Shown: piece by piece, positions 1-10,935 of the stretch
How positions within the stretch are numbered: position 1 is the stretch's first letter
Layout of the letters: the number at the start of each line of letters is the position of its first letter
Assembly: GCA_004026145.2 (NCBI GenBank)
Contig: CP034986.1
Coordinates: 13,813,804-13,877,803, forward strand
Length of the DNA: 64,000 nt
Source: Takifugu bimaculatus
Lineage: Eukaryota > Chordata > Actinopteri > Tetraodontiformes > Tetraodontidae
Direction of reading: 5' to 3'
Notes under the pieces: model-generated
What the model saw: only the letters and a program-made list of their open reading frames with translations
Databases searched by the model: none
Told to the model about the DNA's origin: nothing
Position numbers and translations under genes: made by a program

Positions 1-2139
1 AATGTTGACTAATTTAGAGCAAGATTGAATTCCTTCACCCCCCCCCCCCCCCACTCATCTCTCATGTTGTCAAATAAAGGCTCAACAGTCTAGACTGATG
101 CTATCGGAGAGGGGGAAAAAAGGAGCTTAATTAGCTTGTAATAAATCCTCATTTCCGTCAGTCTTCTCCAAAGCCTCAGGCAGTTCGATGCTGTGCCAGC
201 TGACAGACGCCCAGTAATTTGATAGTGGCATTCAGCGGGTTTCCCTCTGGCCGTCCCCTCTCTCCCCGAGGCCATTTCACAGGAGAGTACGTCTTTAAAT
301 GTCACCCCCCCACCACACACACACACATACACACCTAGAGATCCACATGTGGACGCAGCCGTTGGAACACACACGCAAGCTGAAAGGTTTCAGGCGGATG
401 CAGAGAATAAAGGACGGTCAAGCTAAAGGTGCTAACATTTCTAAAGTGTTATTTAGCTGTTTCTACCATAAAGGACACACATACACACTCACACTCTCTC
501 CCACACACACACACACACACACAAAAGACACAGACCTTCTGCCATGCTCTCTGGAGGAATTCAATATCACTCTCTTCCTTTTTTACCCTCCAAAGACGAT
601 AAAATATGAACCTGCGAACCTGAGCTGAACCTAATCTGGGCCGAACCTGGGAGGAAAACAGTGGTCGCCGCCAGAATTGTGCACGTTTACGTTGAAAATG
701 TGACAGGTGAAAGGTTTGTTGACACGGGGCCCGTTTTCATTTGTCCCTCGTGTGGCGCAGACATGACTCAGCAAAGATGCGTGTAATCTGCGTTCGCGTC
801 ACTAGGAGCCGACTCTTGCACCCCAGGCCACTGAGGTCAGAAAGATCTGCTGAAGGCTTCATTTCCTCCAGGTACCTTAACGTCATGAGCATTAACATGA
901 GGCGTCCGCAGCCAGAGCTCACGTATGTTCCATTTCTGATTGCAGACGTGAGCATCGCCTTGACCTTCTTGGTCCACAGGTGCTTTTGAACAAACCTGCC
1001 ATCAGCCATGTGCATAAATCACCTCCACTAGGCGTAGCCCGGACCGCCGGGGCAGAAACCCGCATGGCAGATATGGACGGGAGTGGATGTGTGTGGAATT
1101 AATAAAGCAGCGAGGGTGTCCGTGCATTCATTCAGCCCGTTTCATAAAATCCTTTCACCCAAAATATGGGCAGTTTGAATTTAAGATGCTCGTAAACCAA
1201 AAGACGGGAAAACCTGGAGCCTGTTGTGTTCATCCAACGCCTCCCACTTGATGCCTTTAATTTTTAATATTTCCCCAAATTTGGAAGAAATTTTACACGA
1301 GCGATCGATTCAGAACAGTCCCTGAGCTCCAAACCTAACAGAAGACCAGATCGTGGTAAAGTCTTCTCTCATCAATGAGGAGGAGCTTGGAGCAAATTCT
1401 GCAAAAAGTTCGACATCAAACAAGCTTCCAATGGTCTGAACTGGTCGCGGACAGACTTGCACCCCGGTGATTCTGGAGCAAAAACACAGCAAAACTGTCT
1501 ACAAATAACCTCCAGGGGGGGCAGAAGAATGTCTGCGTGCAACACGTCAATAAACGTAGAGTTGCCCTCGCAATAAACTGGTGATCGATTAGCATGAACG
1601 CATCAGAGGTGTTTACTGGGAACGTTGCAAAAAGATTAAAGTGATTTTCATCCAGGGACTGACACCACAGGGGTCCTTCTGATGAAAGGGAGATGTTTCC
1701 CCCACTGGCTGCAAAGCCCTCAGTGGATCGGCTACATTTGAATTATTCAAAGACACCAAGGAATCAGAACCGCGCCACTGGTGCAACCGAGCTCAACTCG
1801 GATAAAGCGGCGGTCCTCGATCTGTCACTGCGCTGGAGGCACTTCAGCCAAAACGGTGGCGCATTCACTCATATTTGGGCTGAAGCCCCTGTCTTTGCAG
1901 GGACTTCTGAGAGCCGGTTGGCGCTGGAGCTCAGTCAGAGGAGAAATCAAACCAGTGCGTAATGGGCGGATAACTGCAAACATGCGTTCGGGACGCTCTG
2001 CGTGTAGTTTCGGTTGGTGCACAGGCGACCCGTTGGCACCTGAACGCCACATGTGCTGGGATCAGTCCCGAACTGAAAAAGTCCGGTTCTGGTGGCCGCT
2101 TCGGACGCACAAGCAGCGCAGCGACGCGCATCAACTCAC
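1..2139. other. Non-coding stretch, probably intron 1 of the minus-strand gene starting at 2203
   Basis: I see no exon here that I can defend. It contains a C homopolymer near 40-52 and two short CA-rich tracts (about 303-335 and 503-523). Because the exon at 2140-2203 ends in a splice donor pointing toward position 1, most of this stretch should be the first intron of that gene. The short open frames lack flanking splice sites in a compatible phase. Confidence 0.4.
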
Positions 2140-2203
2140 CTGACTGTGCTGCGCTGGAGCGGATCACCGCCAAAGTGACGAGGACGCAAACCGGGAACTT
2201 CAT
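2140..2203 (-). CDS. First coding exon (signal peptide) of an unidentified secreted or membrane protein, partial gene
   Basis: The reverse strand starts with ATG at 2203 and encodes MKFPVCVLVTLAVIRSSAAQ, a typical signal peptide: a basic residue near the start, a hydrophobic core and small residues before a likely cleavage site. It ends at 2140 in CAG followed by GTGAGT, a near-perfect splice donor, leaving a phase 1 junction (64 bases). The flank upstream (2204-3070) is rich in GC and CpG, as expected for a promoter. The rest of the gene must lie toward or beyond position 1. No domain is visible, so the family cannot be named. The gene lies head-to-head with ramp1, about 2.3 kb apart. I am fairly sure it is a real first coding exon and unsure of everything else. 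Confidence 0.55.
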
Positions 2204-3070
2204 CTTCGGAGCAGAGAGAGAGGAAGCCTGCTTGTCTGGTTAACTGTCGTAACTCACATGTCCACTTCAGATATCCTCAGTTTTGTTTGGTTTGTTTGGT
2301 TTTCCTCACGAGCCCGTCACCAAAATAAACAAGGAGAGGAAGAAGAAGCCCGTGCGCACTCCGAGGCGGCGCCGTGGAGAGCTTTTACGCAGCGCTCGCT
2401 CTTGTTTAGTTTATCAGTTCCCGGACTCGTGTTTAGGTCAGTTTCCTCCGCGGTTTCTCTCAGCCATTTACTCCCCACACTGCCATACAGCCGGTGGCGG
2501 GAGGGGTGGGGGGGGCTGAGGGTTGGGGGGGTTCTGGTTGCGCGTGTGTTTGAATTAGGATTGATGATTGGGGGGAGAACACGCCTCCGGAGCGCGACTG
2601 ACACCGTCTACATCCAATTACAGCGGACATCCCAAAAATATTTTGAGGGTGATTTTTTTTTTTGGGGGGGGGGGGTGGCTCCGCCCATCTCACTAATCAC
2701 CTGCTCTGATTGGATATTTGGCCGAACAGCTGTCGTCTATACACCTGTCACGGCCTGCGAATGTGTTGGACGCGTTCAAAATAAAATCGAATTATCGATA
2801 CCGACTTCGATGGCTTCGTTGAATATGTTGGTTTTTTTATTTTTAATGTTCCTGCTTTGAGTTTCGATTTGAAGATGAAAGTTTTCTTGCTTATTCTCCG
2901 CACCCCAGCTTCCTCTCCTGCTGTCATCCGTGGATGGTTGAGCGCGTCCTGACGCGGCCTGTCCGAGCAGATCCAAATTTGTGATCCGTGAAGGCTGCGA
3001 AGTCGAGCGCAAACTGCTTCCATCATAAATATGAGGCCGCGGTGAAGTGAAGCGCGCTCATTCATTGGCC
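2204..3070 (-). promoter_or_regulatory. GC/CpG-rich 5' flank of the minus-strand gene
   Basis: Base composition changes sharply here: CpG and G-runs are frequent from about 2100 to 3070, then the sequence becomes AT-rich. It lies directly upstream of the signal-peptide exon, so a promoter and 5' UTR are the natural reading. A run of T followed by a run of G sits near 2650-2675. No TATA element was confidently assigned. The 200-codon open frame at 2258-2860 is a compositional accident (no splice sites, no domain). Confidence 0.35.
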
Positions 3071-3825
3071 TCTTCTGCCCTCTAGCGGACGATTAGCCCA
3101 AATTTATTATTTAGTAATTCAACTTTTTAACGAGGGCAATTTTTATTTAGTTTGCTTGTTTCCGTTTTTTACTCACACAATAAAGATTTATTCATTTCCT
3201 TTGTTAGCCTTTGTTGATTACAACTTTATGTTTAACTTATTTTGAAATGTCCTGTCCTTTGCCTCATTTGTTGATTGAAAGCGCAGTAAATTTAGCCTAA
3301 CAGCATATTTAAGTTGGTAAAATTATATTTTTTCCTCCCCTGTATGTTTACAAGAAATATGTTTATTAACTTTTTTTTTCTCAAGGAATTAGAGATATAA
3401 GCCCATCAGTGTCCAGGGGGAGGTTGTCTTCAAACGAAAGTTTCAAAATCAGCGTTGTTTACTCATTAAAAGGGCCCTTTGCAAGCACGTTAACCAGTGT
3501 TGAATGATGTAAAAGACTCTAGAGTGTTGGGAAAATAATCAAATTAGCGCCAGCAAACAAATCTACCAATTAAAATATGGACCAGAGGGAAAATGGCTGT
3601 CAGTTCGCACACCAGAGCAGGAGACACATGAAAACATTTATGTGAGTCGTGGGATTTAAGCTCCCTCTCTCCTTCTCGGTGGCAGCACAACAACAGCTGA
3701 GCAGCAGTGAGAATACTAATCAACCGTGGGTGTGCACAAATCTGCAGATAAAACTACTAGACATTAGATGTGAATACCAACACTAACTCTGGTTATCGGC
3801 AACAGTCCTCCATCACAAATAGAAT

Positions 3826-4226
3826 TTAAATACAAATGTCAGTGTGTAAGATTTGGCGACATCTAGTTGCAAAAACACAGGTTATGTGAACTGACTAGCT
3901 TTTATCGCCATCTCTTTATCAGGCCTCGAAGATACAAAATGGCATTTCTTGCACGTTCTGAACAGATGTTTCTGTTCTGACATGACAAATCTAAATATAA
4001 GAGTCATAGAATGAATTCCAAAGCGATATGAAGAAACAGTCATTTACAAAATAAATTCAGATCGTCCTTTCAGGCTCTCGTAGAAACGTTCTAACACATG
4101 GAGGGGACCCTACTCAACATTCATTTACACAACCTGAAAGTGGCAAACACTATAAAAGCATGTTTTGCTGTGTATTTCTTTGCATTTGGAGCCGTAGGTT
4201 TAGAATCCCACATGCTGGACCTTTAA
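3826..4226. mobile_element. MITE-like element bounded by TTAA
   Basis: About 400 bp has imperfect inverted ends. The left end reads GTCAGTGTGTAAGATTTGG (about 3839) and the complement of the right end reads GTCCAGCATGTGGGATTCTA (about 4221). A TTAA lies on each side (3826-3829 and 4223-4226), as for TTAA-targeting elements such as the piggyBac class. The right-end motif resembles a very common short teleost repeat. There is no coding capacity. The assignment to a class is inference from the TTAA flanks only. Confidence 0.35.
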
Positions 4227-4466
4227 GTCATGCGGCGAATTCACTGGCAGGAGGTCTGTCATCTGTTTTGTCCCCAGTGTGAGCAGCTCCACGCTGTAGA
4301 AGGATCAGATGTCAGTGTCTATGATTGGCGCTGCGCTGAGGGAAGGAGGCAGCCACAGTGGAAGGTCAAGGGGCTCGTCAGACGCACGCCACGAGCTGTT
4401 TTGAATAGGTTTGCTAGTTAGAAGAATGAGGTGTGCGTAGCTGAGGAAGGGAGCACGGCCTTCAGC

Positions 4467-6295
4467 ATGGAGAGAACGTCGCTGCTTAAAGCTGGATTCA
4501 TGTTGTGGATGGCAGGTGAGTATTTGCGGGAGTGAGTTAGTTCTGTCCGGACAGCTTGAACTTTGCTAAATATAGCTCACTTCCATGGCGATGTTTCATT
4601 CTCGGACGCTAAAGTCAGAAATGTTGTGATTAATCTTGTGTGTGAATGCAGTGGAATGATAGATTTGTCAGGCCCCTCAAAATAAATGTGTGCTAATATT
4701 AGCCAAGGATGCACTGTGATGAAGAGGGACAAAAGGAGTGACAAATAGTCCTTGAGCGTATCTAAAATAAATAATCAAATATTAAAAAGATTGTGCCAAC
4801 ATGAGTGCAATTAAGAAAATCCAAAACTGTTTCCTGTGCCTGCAAATCCTGTTGCATTCAGACATGTTTACGGTGTTCTTGGGGTACACAGGCTGATCAT
4901 GTGACTCCCTCCCCCGTCTTTGTATAGCCTTTTATTGAGGCTTCCATATGCAACCTTCCTGCGGGCGCTCCAGAGCGCCATCTGGGGTCGACCAAACACG
5001 GCGGGGCCTTATCACGGCGGCGCAGGTGCAGATCCGCCACCTTTCTCCGACCTGTTTGTTCCACGGGGGGTCTCCCAGCTTAAGCTGCCTCTCCTGGTGT
5101 TACATTCAGGTGCAGGTCCGGCAGGGCGAGCCCGCCTCCATATTAGGAAGGGGTTTAGACGCATTTGTGATGGGAACAAATGCGATTGTGACTCCTAATT
5201 AAAATTCTTTGTTGGAGCCTGATGGAGGGTCTGATGGGAACAGCCAGGACTTGACCTTGTGTGTGGGAATGATCCAGATTGACAGAGCGGGTCTATTGGA
5301 TCTCTGCAGACGTTGAATGTCTGAGTTAGCGTTTAGCTCCCGGACCTTAAATTGTTGTTTTTACTTTTTTATTTTCGACTTTTAGCTCATGTTCTTCCAC
5401 TGGTGTCTGGCTGCAACAGAAGTCTGTATGAGAGGACGATCCACGATCTCTGCCTGGCCAACTTCAGGTTGGACTTGGGAGGACTGGATCCAGGCCTGTG
5501 GTGCAGTTGGCCAGACACCATGAAGTGAGTACAGTGGAATTCTCAGAATCATCCTTAAAACCTACCAAAACCAGAGGAATAGGTCTGGAGATAGCTTTTA
5601 GATCTTTTGAACCTCAGACCAATGGAAAAATATCGTGCTGGTTGAATTCAAGCTAATATCAGGTCCAATTCGTGATGTGTTCAATTATTTCTGTAAGTGC
5701 GTTTGTAAGCCTGATGAGTCACGTGGATTTATCTGAAATGAAAGAAGGAAAGCCTCCTGAGCATTAGGCCACCAAGAACAGGATTCACCCTGGTATGAAG
5801 GCAGCAATGCATGAGAAGACCAGAATGTATTTAATTTCCCCTGCCCTCGACCACCTATCGGCTATATTTAGATCTGGTAAGTCCACTGGTAATTTTAGAA
5901 ATCCCTTTTTCCGACGACAGGAATCCCCTCACACTCTGAGAGGACATTTCAAAGACACCCGGAGAGAGTTTCAGTGACAGGAGACAGCCTTTTTCTTTCA
6001 GACGCATTATTTAGAGCTGCGTGTTGTCGCCCCCTGCAGGATATACGAGGACCTGACAAACTGCACCCACCAGGTGGCCCACAGGGTGGGCTGCTTCTGG
6101 CCGAACCAGATGGTCGACCGCTTCTTCATGCAGATTCACCGCAGCTACTTCCACAACTGCGCCCTGACCGGACGGCTCATCCACGACCCACCCCCAAGCA
6201 TTCTGGCGCCGTTCATCGCCGTCCCAGTGCTGGTCACCCTGCTCATGACGGCCCTGATGGTGTGGCGGAGTAAACGCACGGAGGGGGTGTTGTAG
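4467..6295 (+). CDS. ramp1: Receptor activity-modifying protein 1 (RAMP1)
   Basis: Three coding exons: 4467-4515, 5386-5524 and 6040-6295, giving 147 residues, the normal RAMP length. RAMPs are single-pass partners that chaperone calcitonin-receptor-like receptor (CLR) to the cell surface and set its ligand specificity; the RAMP1 pairing makes a CGRP receptor. Visible features are an N-terminal signal peptide (MERTSLLKAGFMLWMAAHV), six extracellular cysteines (in contexts such as CNRSLYE, DLCLANF, LWCSWPDT, VGCFWPN and FHNCAL), the family signature GCFWPNxxVDRFF, one membrane span (about residues 117-138) and the C-terminal SKRTEGVL tail. The DPPxSI and SKRTEG endings match RAMP1 rather than RAMP2 or RAMP3. 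All junctions have GT-AG sites and compatible phases. Confidence 0.93.
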
Positions 6296-6498
6296 GGAGC
6301 AGATTCTGCGTTACGGCTGCTTGTAAATAAGTTCTAGGTTTGGACTCGTTGCAGGGACAGAAAACGTTGCGATTAAGTCACGACATTACTGACGCGCCAT
6401 CAGAAGGCCGACACTAATCCGGCGATCTGTAGTAAATTTGATGCACTTACCTGAGACTATTTTTTATCATTTTGGCATTAGAATTAAACTAAAACAGA

Positions 6499-6504
6499 AA
6501 TAAA
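6499..6504 (+). terminator. Candidate poly(A) signal for ramp1
   Basis: AATAAA lies about 200 bases after the ramp1 stop codon, on the same strand, before the convergent methyltransferase gene. It is a candidate only, since no transcript end is visible. Confidence 0.4.
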
Positions 6505-6915
6505 GACAATGTGAAGGAAAAAAACACACGTAAAACCCTCGTTCATAAGTTGCTTTTACTCTTTGGGAACTATGGAATTGATCGGGGAAAACTGCCATTG
6601 AATGACGAACCGGCTTTTGAACTTCATTCACAGTTTGGGATCACCTTATTATTATGTATTATATTGTTATTCGATGTGACAACTGTTTGATGTGTTCTTG
6701 AGAATCGAAAAGTGCTCAACATGGGTGTGACATTATTTCCCATCTCTGATGGGGACGTCGAGCAATCGTCCTAAAACGTGCGCTAACAAGATGAGTTAAT
6801 AGCTACCAGCTACAGATGTCACATCCAAGCTAAGGGAGAATCTTTTTTTTAGTTTTTTTTTTAATCTTAACTATATATTATTTGTAAGACGTTTTGAGAC
6901 TTTTCCAGGACTTCA

Positions 6916-8530
6916 TCAGTCAGATGAAGGCTTCCGTGCAAACCAGTAGAAGTACTTGACAATCACCGTGAGCTCGGTGTCAGGAGAAGACACCTTCATG
7001 GCGGACATCAACCTGAAATGGCAGAGAATCGTAGGCAGGGACGGTTTGGACGCAGCCCCCTTTCCCCCTCCGTGCGAGGGGCCCGACTCACCTGCTCTGG
7101 ATGTCGTCCGAGAGACCTTTGGCCTCAGCGGGGTTGTTTCGAAGCATTCTCTGGTAGGAGGAGAAGGTCTCCACCATCTTGATGTATCCACCCAGCGTCA
7201 AGGTGTTCTTAACCAAGAGGCTCTCGTTCCTGGAGGTGAAAAGAAACAATCAAATCCTCCATCGTTTCATCAGAGCTGATGGAGAAGAGGTGTGGAGGTC
7301 GCGTGGAGGGGGGGGACCTCGGTGTGACTTCAGTGTGAGGCGGGTGCACACTGAGCGAGACACTCACCACTCTTTGTCTGGATACGAACAGGAGTCAAAC
7401 ATGTCGGCGTAGATCTTCTCGGAGCTCGATCCAAGGTAGGGATCTCGGAAAGGAAGCAAGGCGGCATAAAACTGAGGGGAAAGTGAGCGGTGGCTTATCT
7501 TTGTCTTCAGAAAGTTGCTAGAGGTTTGAGACTCGGATGTACCTCTTTACAGATGGCATTCAGCTCGGTGGAGACGTCTCCGTATTCTAGATCCATGTTC
7601 ATGGAGTAGCTCAGGAGAGCCAGGCAGCCTCCGGGCCTGAGCACCCTGTCGGCCTCCACGAGGAACTTCCGTCGCTCGAACCAATGAGCCGCCGTCATGG
7701 CCGTCACCAGATCCACCTCACCTGGACCAAAAGGGAGCTCTTCCGCAGGACCTTGGCTGAGGGACAGAGGCCCACTTTACAATCAGCTCATAATTATTGT
7801 CATTATTCAACACAATTTTTAGAGAAGGAAAGTCTACAATGTAGACTAATTGGCGTCCTCAGACACATTTAACCTGTATGACACATTTGGAGGGTTGGTT
7901 TTGGTCAGAGCCATCTCCAGCTGGGCGGGGCTGACGTCGATCCCGACTACCTTGGTGAAGTACGGCGCCAAGAGTACGGTACCCTGGCCTGGACCGCAGC
8001 CCACGTCCACAGCAAGCTGGAGCCGTTCTGTGGTCTGCAAGGACGGATTTTACGCAGGCATTTTAATATTATGGGATGTTTCGCGGTACTGATAGTGGTT
8101 TGCAGGAGCGCTGCAGATGTGACCTGTTGGAGGGTTAAATGGTTGTCATGGTGAACCAACCTTGCAAATAGGCTGATCCTAGTGGGCAAAGTGTCTACTT
8201 ATACTGGTTATGTATAAACACACATAAATATTAGCGCGCCTACCATTGAAACTTTCGGGATTTGTTATTAAAAGTTAATATTACATACTGCATCCCGAGA
8301 AAATGTCAGAAAAGTCATTCATTTTTGTATGATTTTTATGCTTGCATGCTCATAGTAATAATGATGCAGCAGTGCGGTAGTTGGGAGATTCGAGTTCATT
8401 CGAGTTGTTCTATTTCTTTACCTTTTGGTTGACGAACTTCAGAATCCTGCTGATTAAGGTCCTGCGGTGCCACTCTGAACTGCAGGTACGCAGCCGCGTG
8501 ATCTTTCCCCTCAAACCGACGTACGGCCAT
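6916..8530 (-). CDS. Class I SAM-dependent methyltransferase, cytosolic type; reading frame broken in exon 1
   Basis: Six exons on the reverse strand: 8422-8530, 7874-8034, 7543-7756, 7368-7471, 7092-7229 and 6916-7012. The product is about 273 residues and starts MAVRRFEGKDHA. The SAM-binding motif I, DVGCGPGQG, is in exon 2, the acidic motif II VVGIDVSPAQLE follows, and exon 3 holds DLVTAMTAAHWF and VLRPGGCLALLSYS, the post-motif strands of the fold. This is the small Methyltransf_11 family common in fish and of unknown substrate. Exon 1 is 109 bases, one too many: with one base removed near 8454-8460 the frame gives LISRILKFVNQK and joins exon 2 (phase 0) exactly, as in the family. An upstream in-frame ATG at 8614 was not used because family proteins begin near MAxRxFEG. 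Confidence 0.85.
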
Positions 8531-10935
8531 AATTCTGACTGACCGTCCCAGTCCGGACCAGCACTTGCACGCTGTCACCTTGTTCACCCTGCGAGCCGGA
8601 CTGGGAACAGCCAATCAGACGTGGCCAAAGCTGGGCAACAGCTGACCGGACTCTCAATTCTGATTGGCTGATGAGCCCAGGGCCCGCCTGTGTGCCCGAG
8701 GCTTCGACAGGAATTTAAATTACGAACCTTTCATATGGAAATTTCGATTGTTCTTGTGACGGAAACGCCCCACTTTTGTTAATAGGGACAGAAACCTCCG
8801 GGTTCTTTTGCTTTTATTTTGTGTACACGATGTCACGTGCCGTCCAATTAAAAAGTCCGTCAAATGTGTCAAAATATCTGGTCTCAGCAGAAAATAAGAA
8901 ACAATGTTTTTTCCCCCCAGAAGAACCTGAATCACACCTGTATCGCAGCAGGTGGGATTATTGTCGCATAAATATTTTGCATAATGATTTTGCTTTTGGG
9001 GGGCAGAAATACTCTAGAGGAAATATTAATAGCTGCAGTCCATCAACCCATTTCTTAAAAGGAAGTGTTCATTATGCTACTTCGAGAGAGCAACTGATGG
9101 AGGATGACTTTTCAAAGGAAATATTTATTTACGTGATAATGCAGGACATGTAAAGTCAATAGATATGTCCAGTACTGCTAAGGGAGGAGCTGCAGGTGGT
9201 GACAGACTCCACCCAGACCTTTTCTGGGATCTGCTGACCTGTGACCAGGAAGCACCAGCGATAAATCGAGGAAGATCTGGAATTAATTTTTATTTGTTTG
9301 CACACAAAATTGTGGCAGCCACCCATAATAAAGCTGCTTTATTACTGTTGTAGTATGATGTGAATTCTTCATACCGAAAAAACAAGCACCGGGAGAAAAG
9401 GGACAATTGTTCCAGCTGCCTACTGGCTGCAGTACATTCAATAAAATCACGGTAGGAGGTTTGAATCACCATGAGATTATTGCCTAGTCAAATATTCCTG
9501 ATATGCCACAATGCTGTACAAATTTTCTTTTATCTGTTGGTTCGGGAATCTTAGTTTAAGTTCTAGGAATGCTCTTTCCAAAATAGTGAACGGTTAGTAG
9601 TAAAATTTTGGGTGTCCCGCTAAGTAGCCTCACTGACTTGTATAATAGAGAGGTGCTGAGGAAGGCCAAATCTATACTAGCAGTTGGTCCCCACCCCCTT
9701 CACTGAGTTCCAGATTCTTCCTTCTGGGTCTCGGTTCACATTTCCTGCTATAAAGAGCAATAGATTTAGGAGATCATTCATTCCCGCTGCCATTTCCCCC
9801 CTAAACTCAGGTCCAGGAGGCAGATAGCAGCATTGGAATCCTATTGGGACTACTGTTGTAAATGAGGATGATGACGGTCACCTAGGGTTTTGATGTGCTG
9901 GTGATTATGATGATGGTGACATAGGTGTTGATGGCGTCTTTCATGGTTCTGACTATTGTACTGATCTTGGCTATCTCATGTATTGTCTGATGTCTTTTTT
10001 TGTTGAACTGTATAGGTAAATGTGTGTTGGGGTTGTAATATCAACCTGCCATTCTTTATTTTCCAATTTCCAAATATAGTTACAAAGATAAACTTTCACG
10101 CGCTTAAACTAAATTCTTCACCAACTATTACATGTAACACGTGGCCAGATTTGATTAGCTGCCACTTGAGTGAGTTGTGTGTGTAAATGCACTTGAGGAC
10201 AATTACCAACTGGAATGATTTCCTTTAAAGTTCTCACTTTTTTAATGAACAAAGGTTTGAAGTAGATGAGACACACTTTGTTACATTCTGTCGTGCACCG
10301 ATCAACATCATGCAACACGTGAGCAAGGATGCAGTGTCGTTACAATTAAAATGTAATCGAATCACACGCGTAACTGCAGGAAAGCACAAGTTTAAAAAAA
10401 AGGTTTGTATTTGTTCAAGCATAAAATATTCATACAGTCCGCCATTTTTAAAGAGTTTTAAATGATGACGGTAGTTATTCATTCAACAGCTAAGTCCAAG
10501 TTACAACAGTTGTGTTGCATTATCACGTTGTGAGGCAACAGCGCAGTGATTAAGTTTACCCGCTCTTATGGATCTTAAAAAAAAAAATCATCAGAAGCTC
10601 AACCGAAGTGTAATAATACCGCTTTAAAAAAGAAAGCTTCATCAACAAAACCCCATCATAGAACCTCATTCGTCAAACTATCGTAAGGCTGCATAAATAC
10701 AGAACTGTCAACTGTACAAGAATGTGCTTTCACTGAAAAAAAAGGATCAGCACTACAAAATCTTGTACGTTGAGGCTTTGTGAAGGTCATGTGAGGGATC
10801 AGAGGATGTGTCGTTGCTCTCCGTCTCCCTATGTTGCAATGTCTGCAAATCAGTGCCCACCAATAACCATCAACCACGAGTGACGACGCACGCGCACATT
10901 CCTGAAGCTGGAGCAACATCCAAGGAGTGAGGCAA
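8531..10935. other. Intergenic, no gene recognised
   Basis: This stretch separates the methyltransferase 5' end from the osbpl11 3' end. It contains only scattered short open frames without splice-site support. The part from about 10400 to 10935 is probably the 3' UTR of osbpl11. No repeat family was recognised with confidence. Confidence 0.4.

Noticed and set aside
737..1015. Minus-strand frame with LWTKKVKAMLTSAIRNGTY, flanked by GCAG and GTGAGC
   Set aside because: It could look like exon 2 of the gene starting at 2203, but the phase in which this peptide reads does not fit the phase 1 junction of exon 1, and the peptide resembles no family I know.
2258..2860. 200-codon open frame on the plus strand
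   Set aside because: It lies in a GC-rich promoter region, is hydrophobic/basic by composition, and has no domain or splice context.
8531..8614. Upstream in-frame ATG for the methyltransferase
   Set aside because: Family members begin near MAxRxFEG; the extra 28 residues look like untranslated CpG-rich leader.
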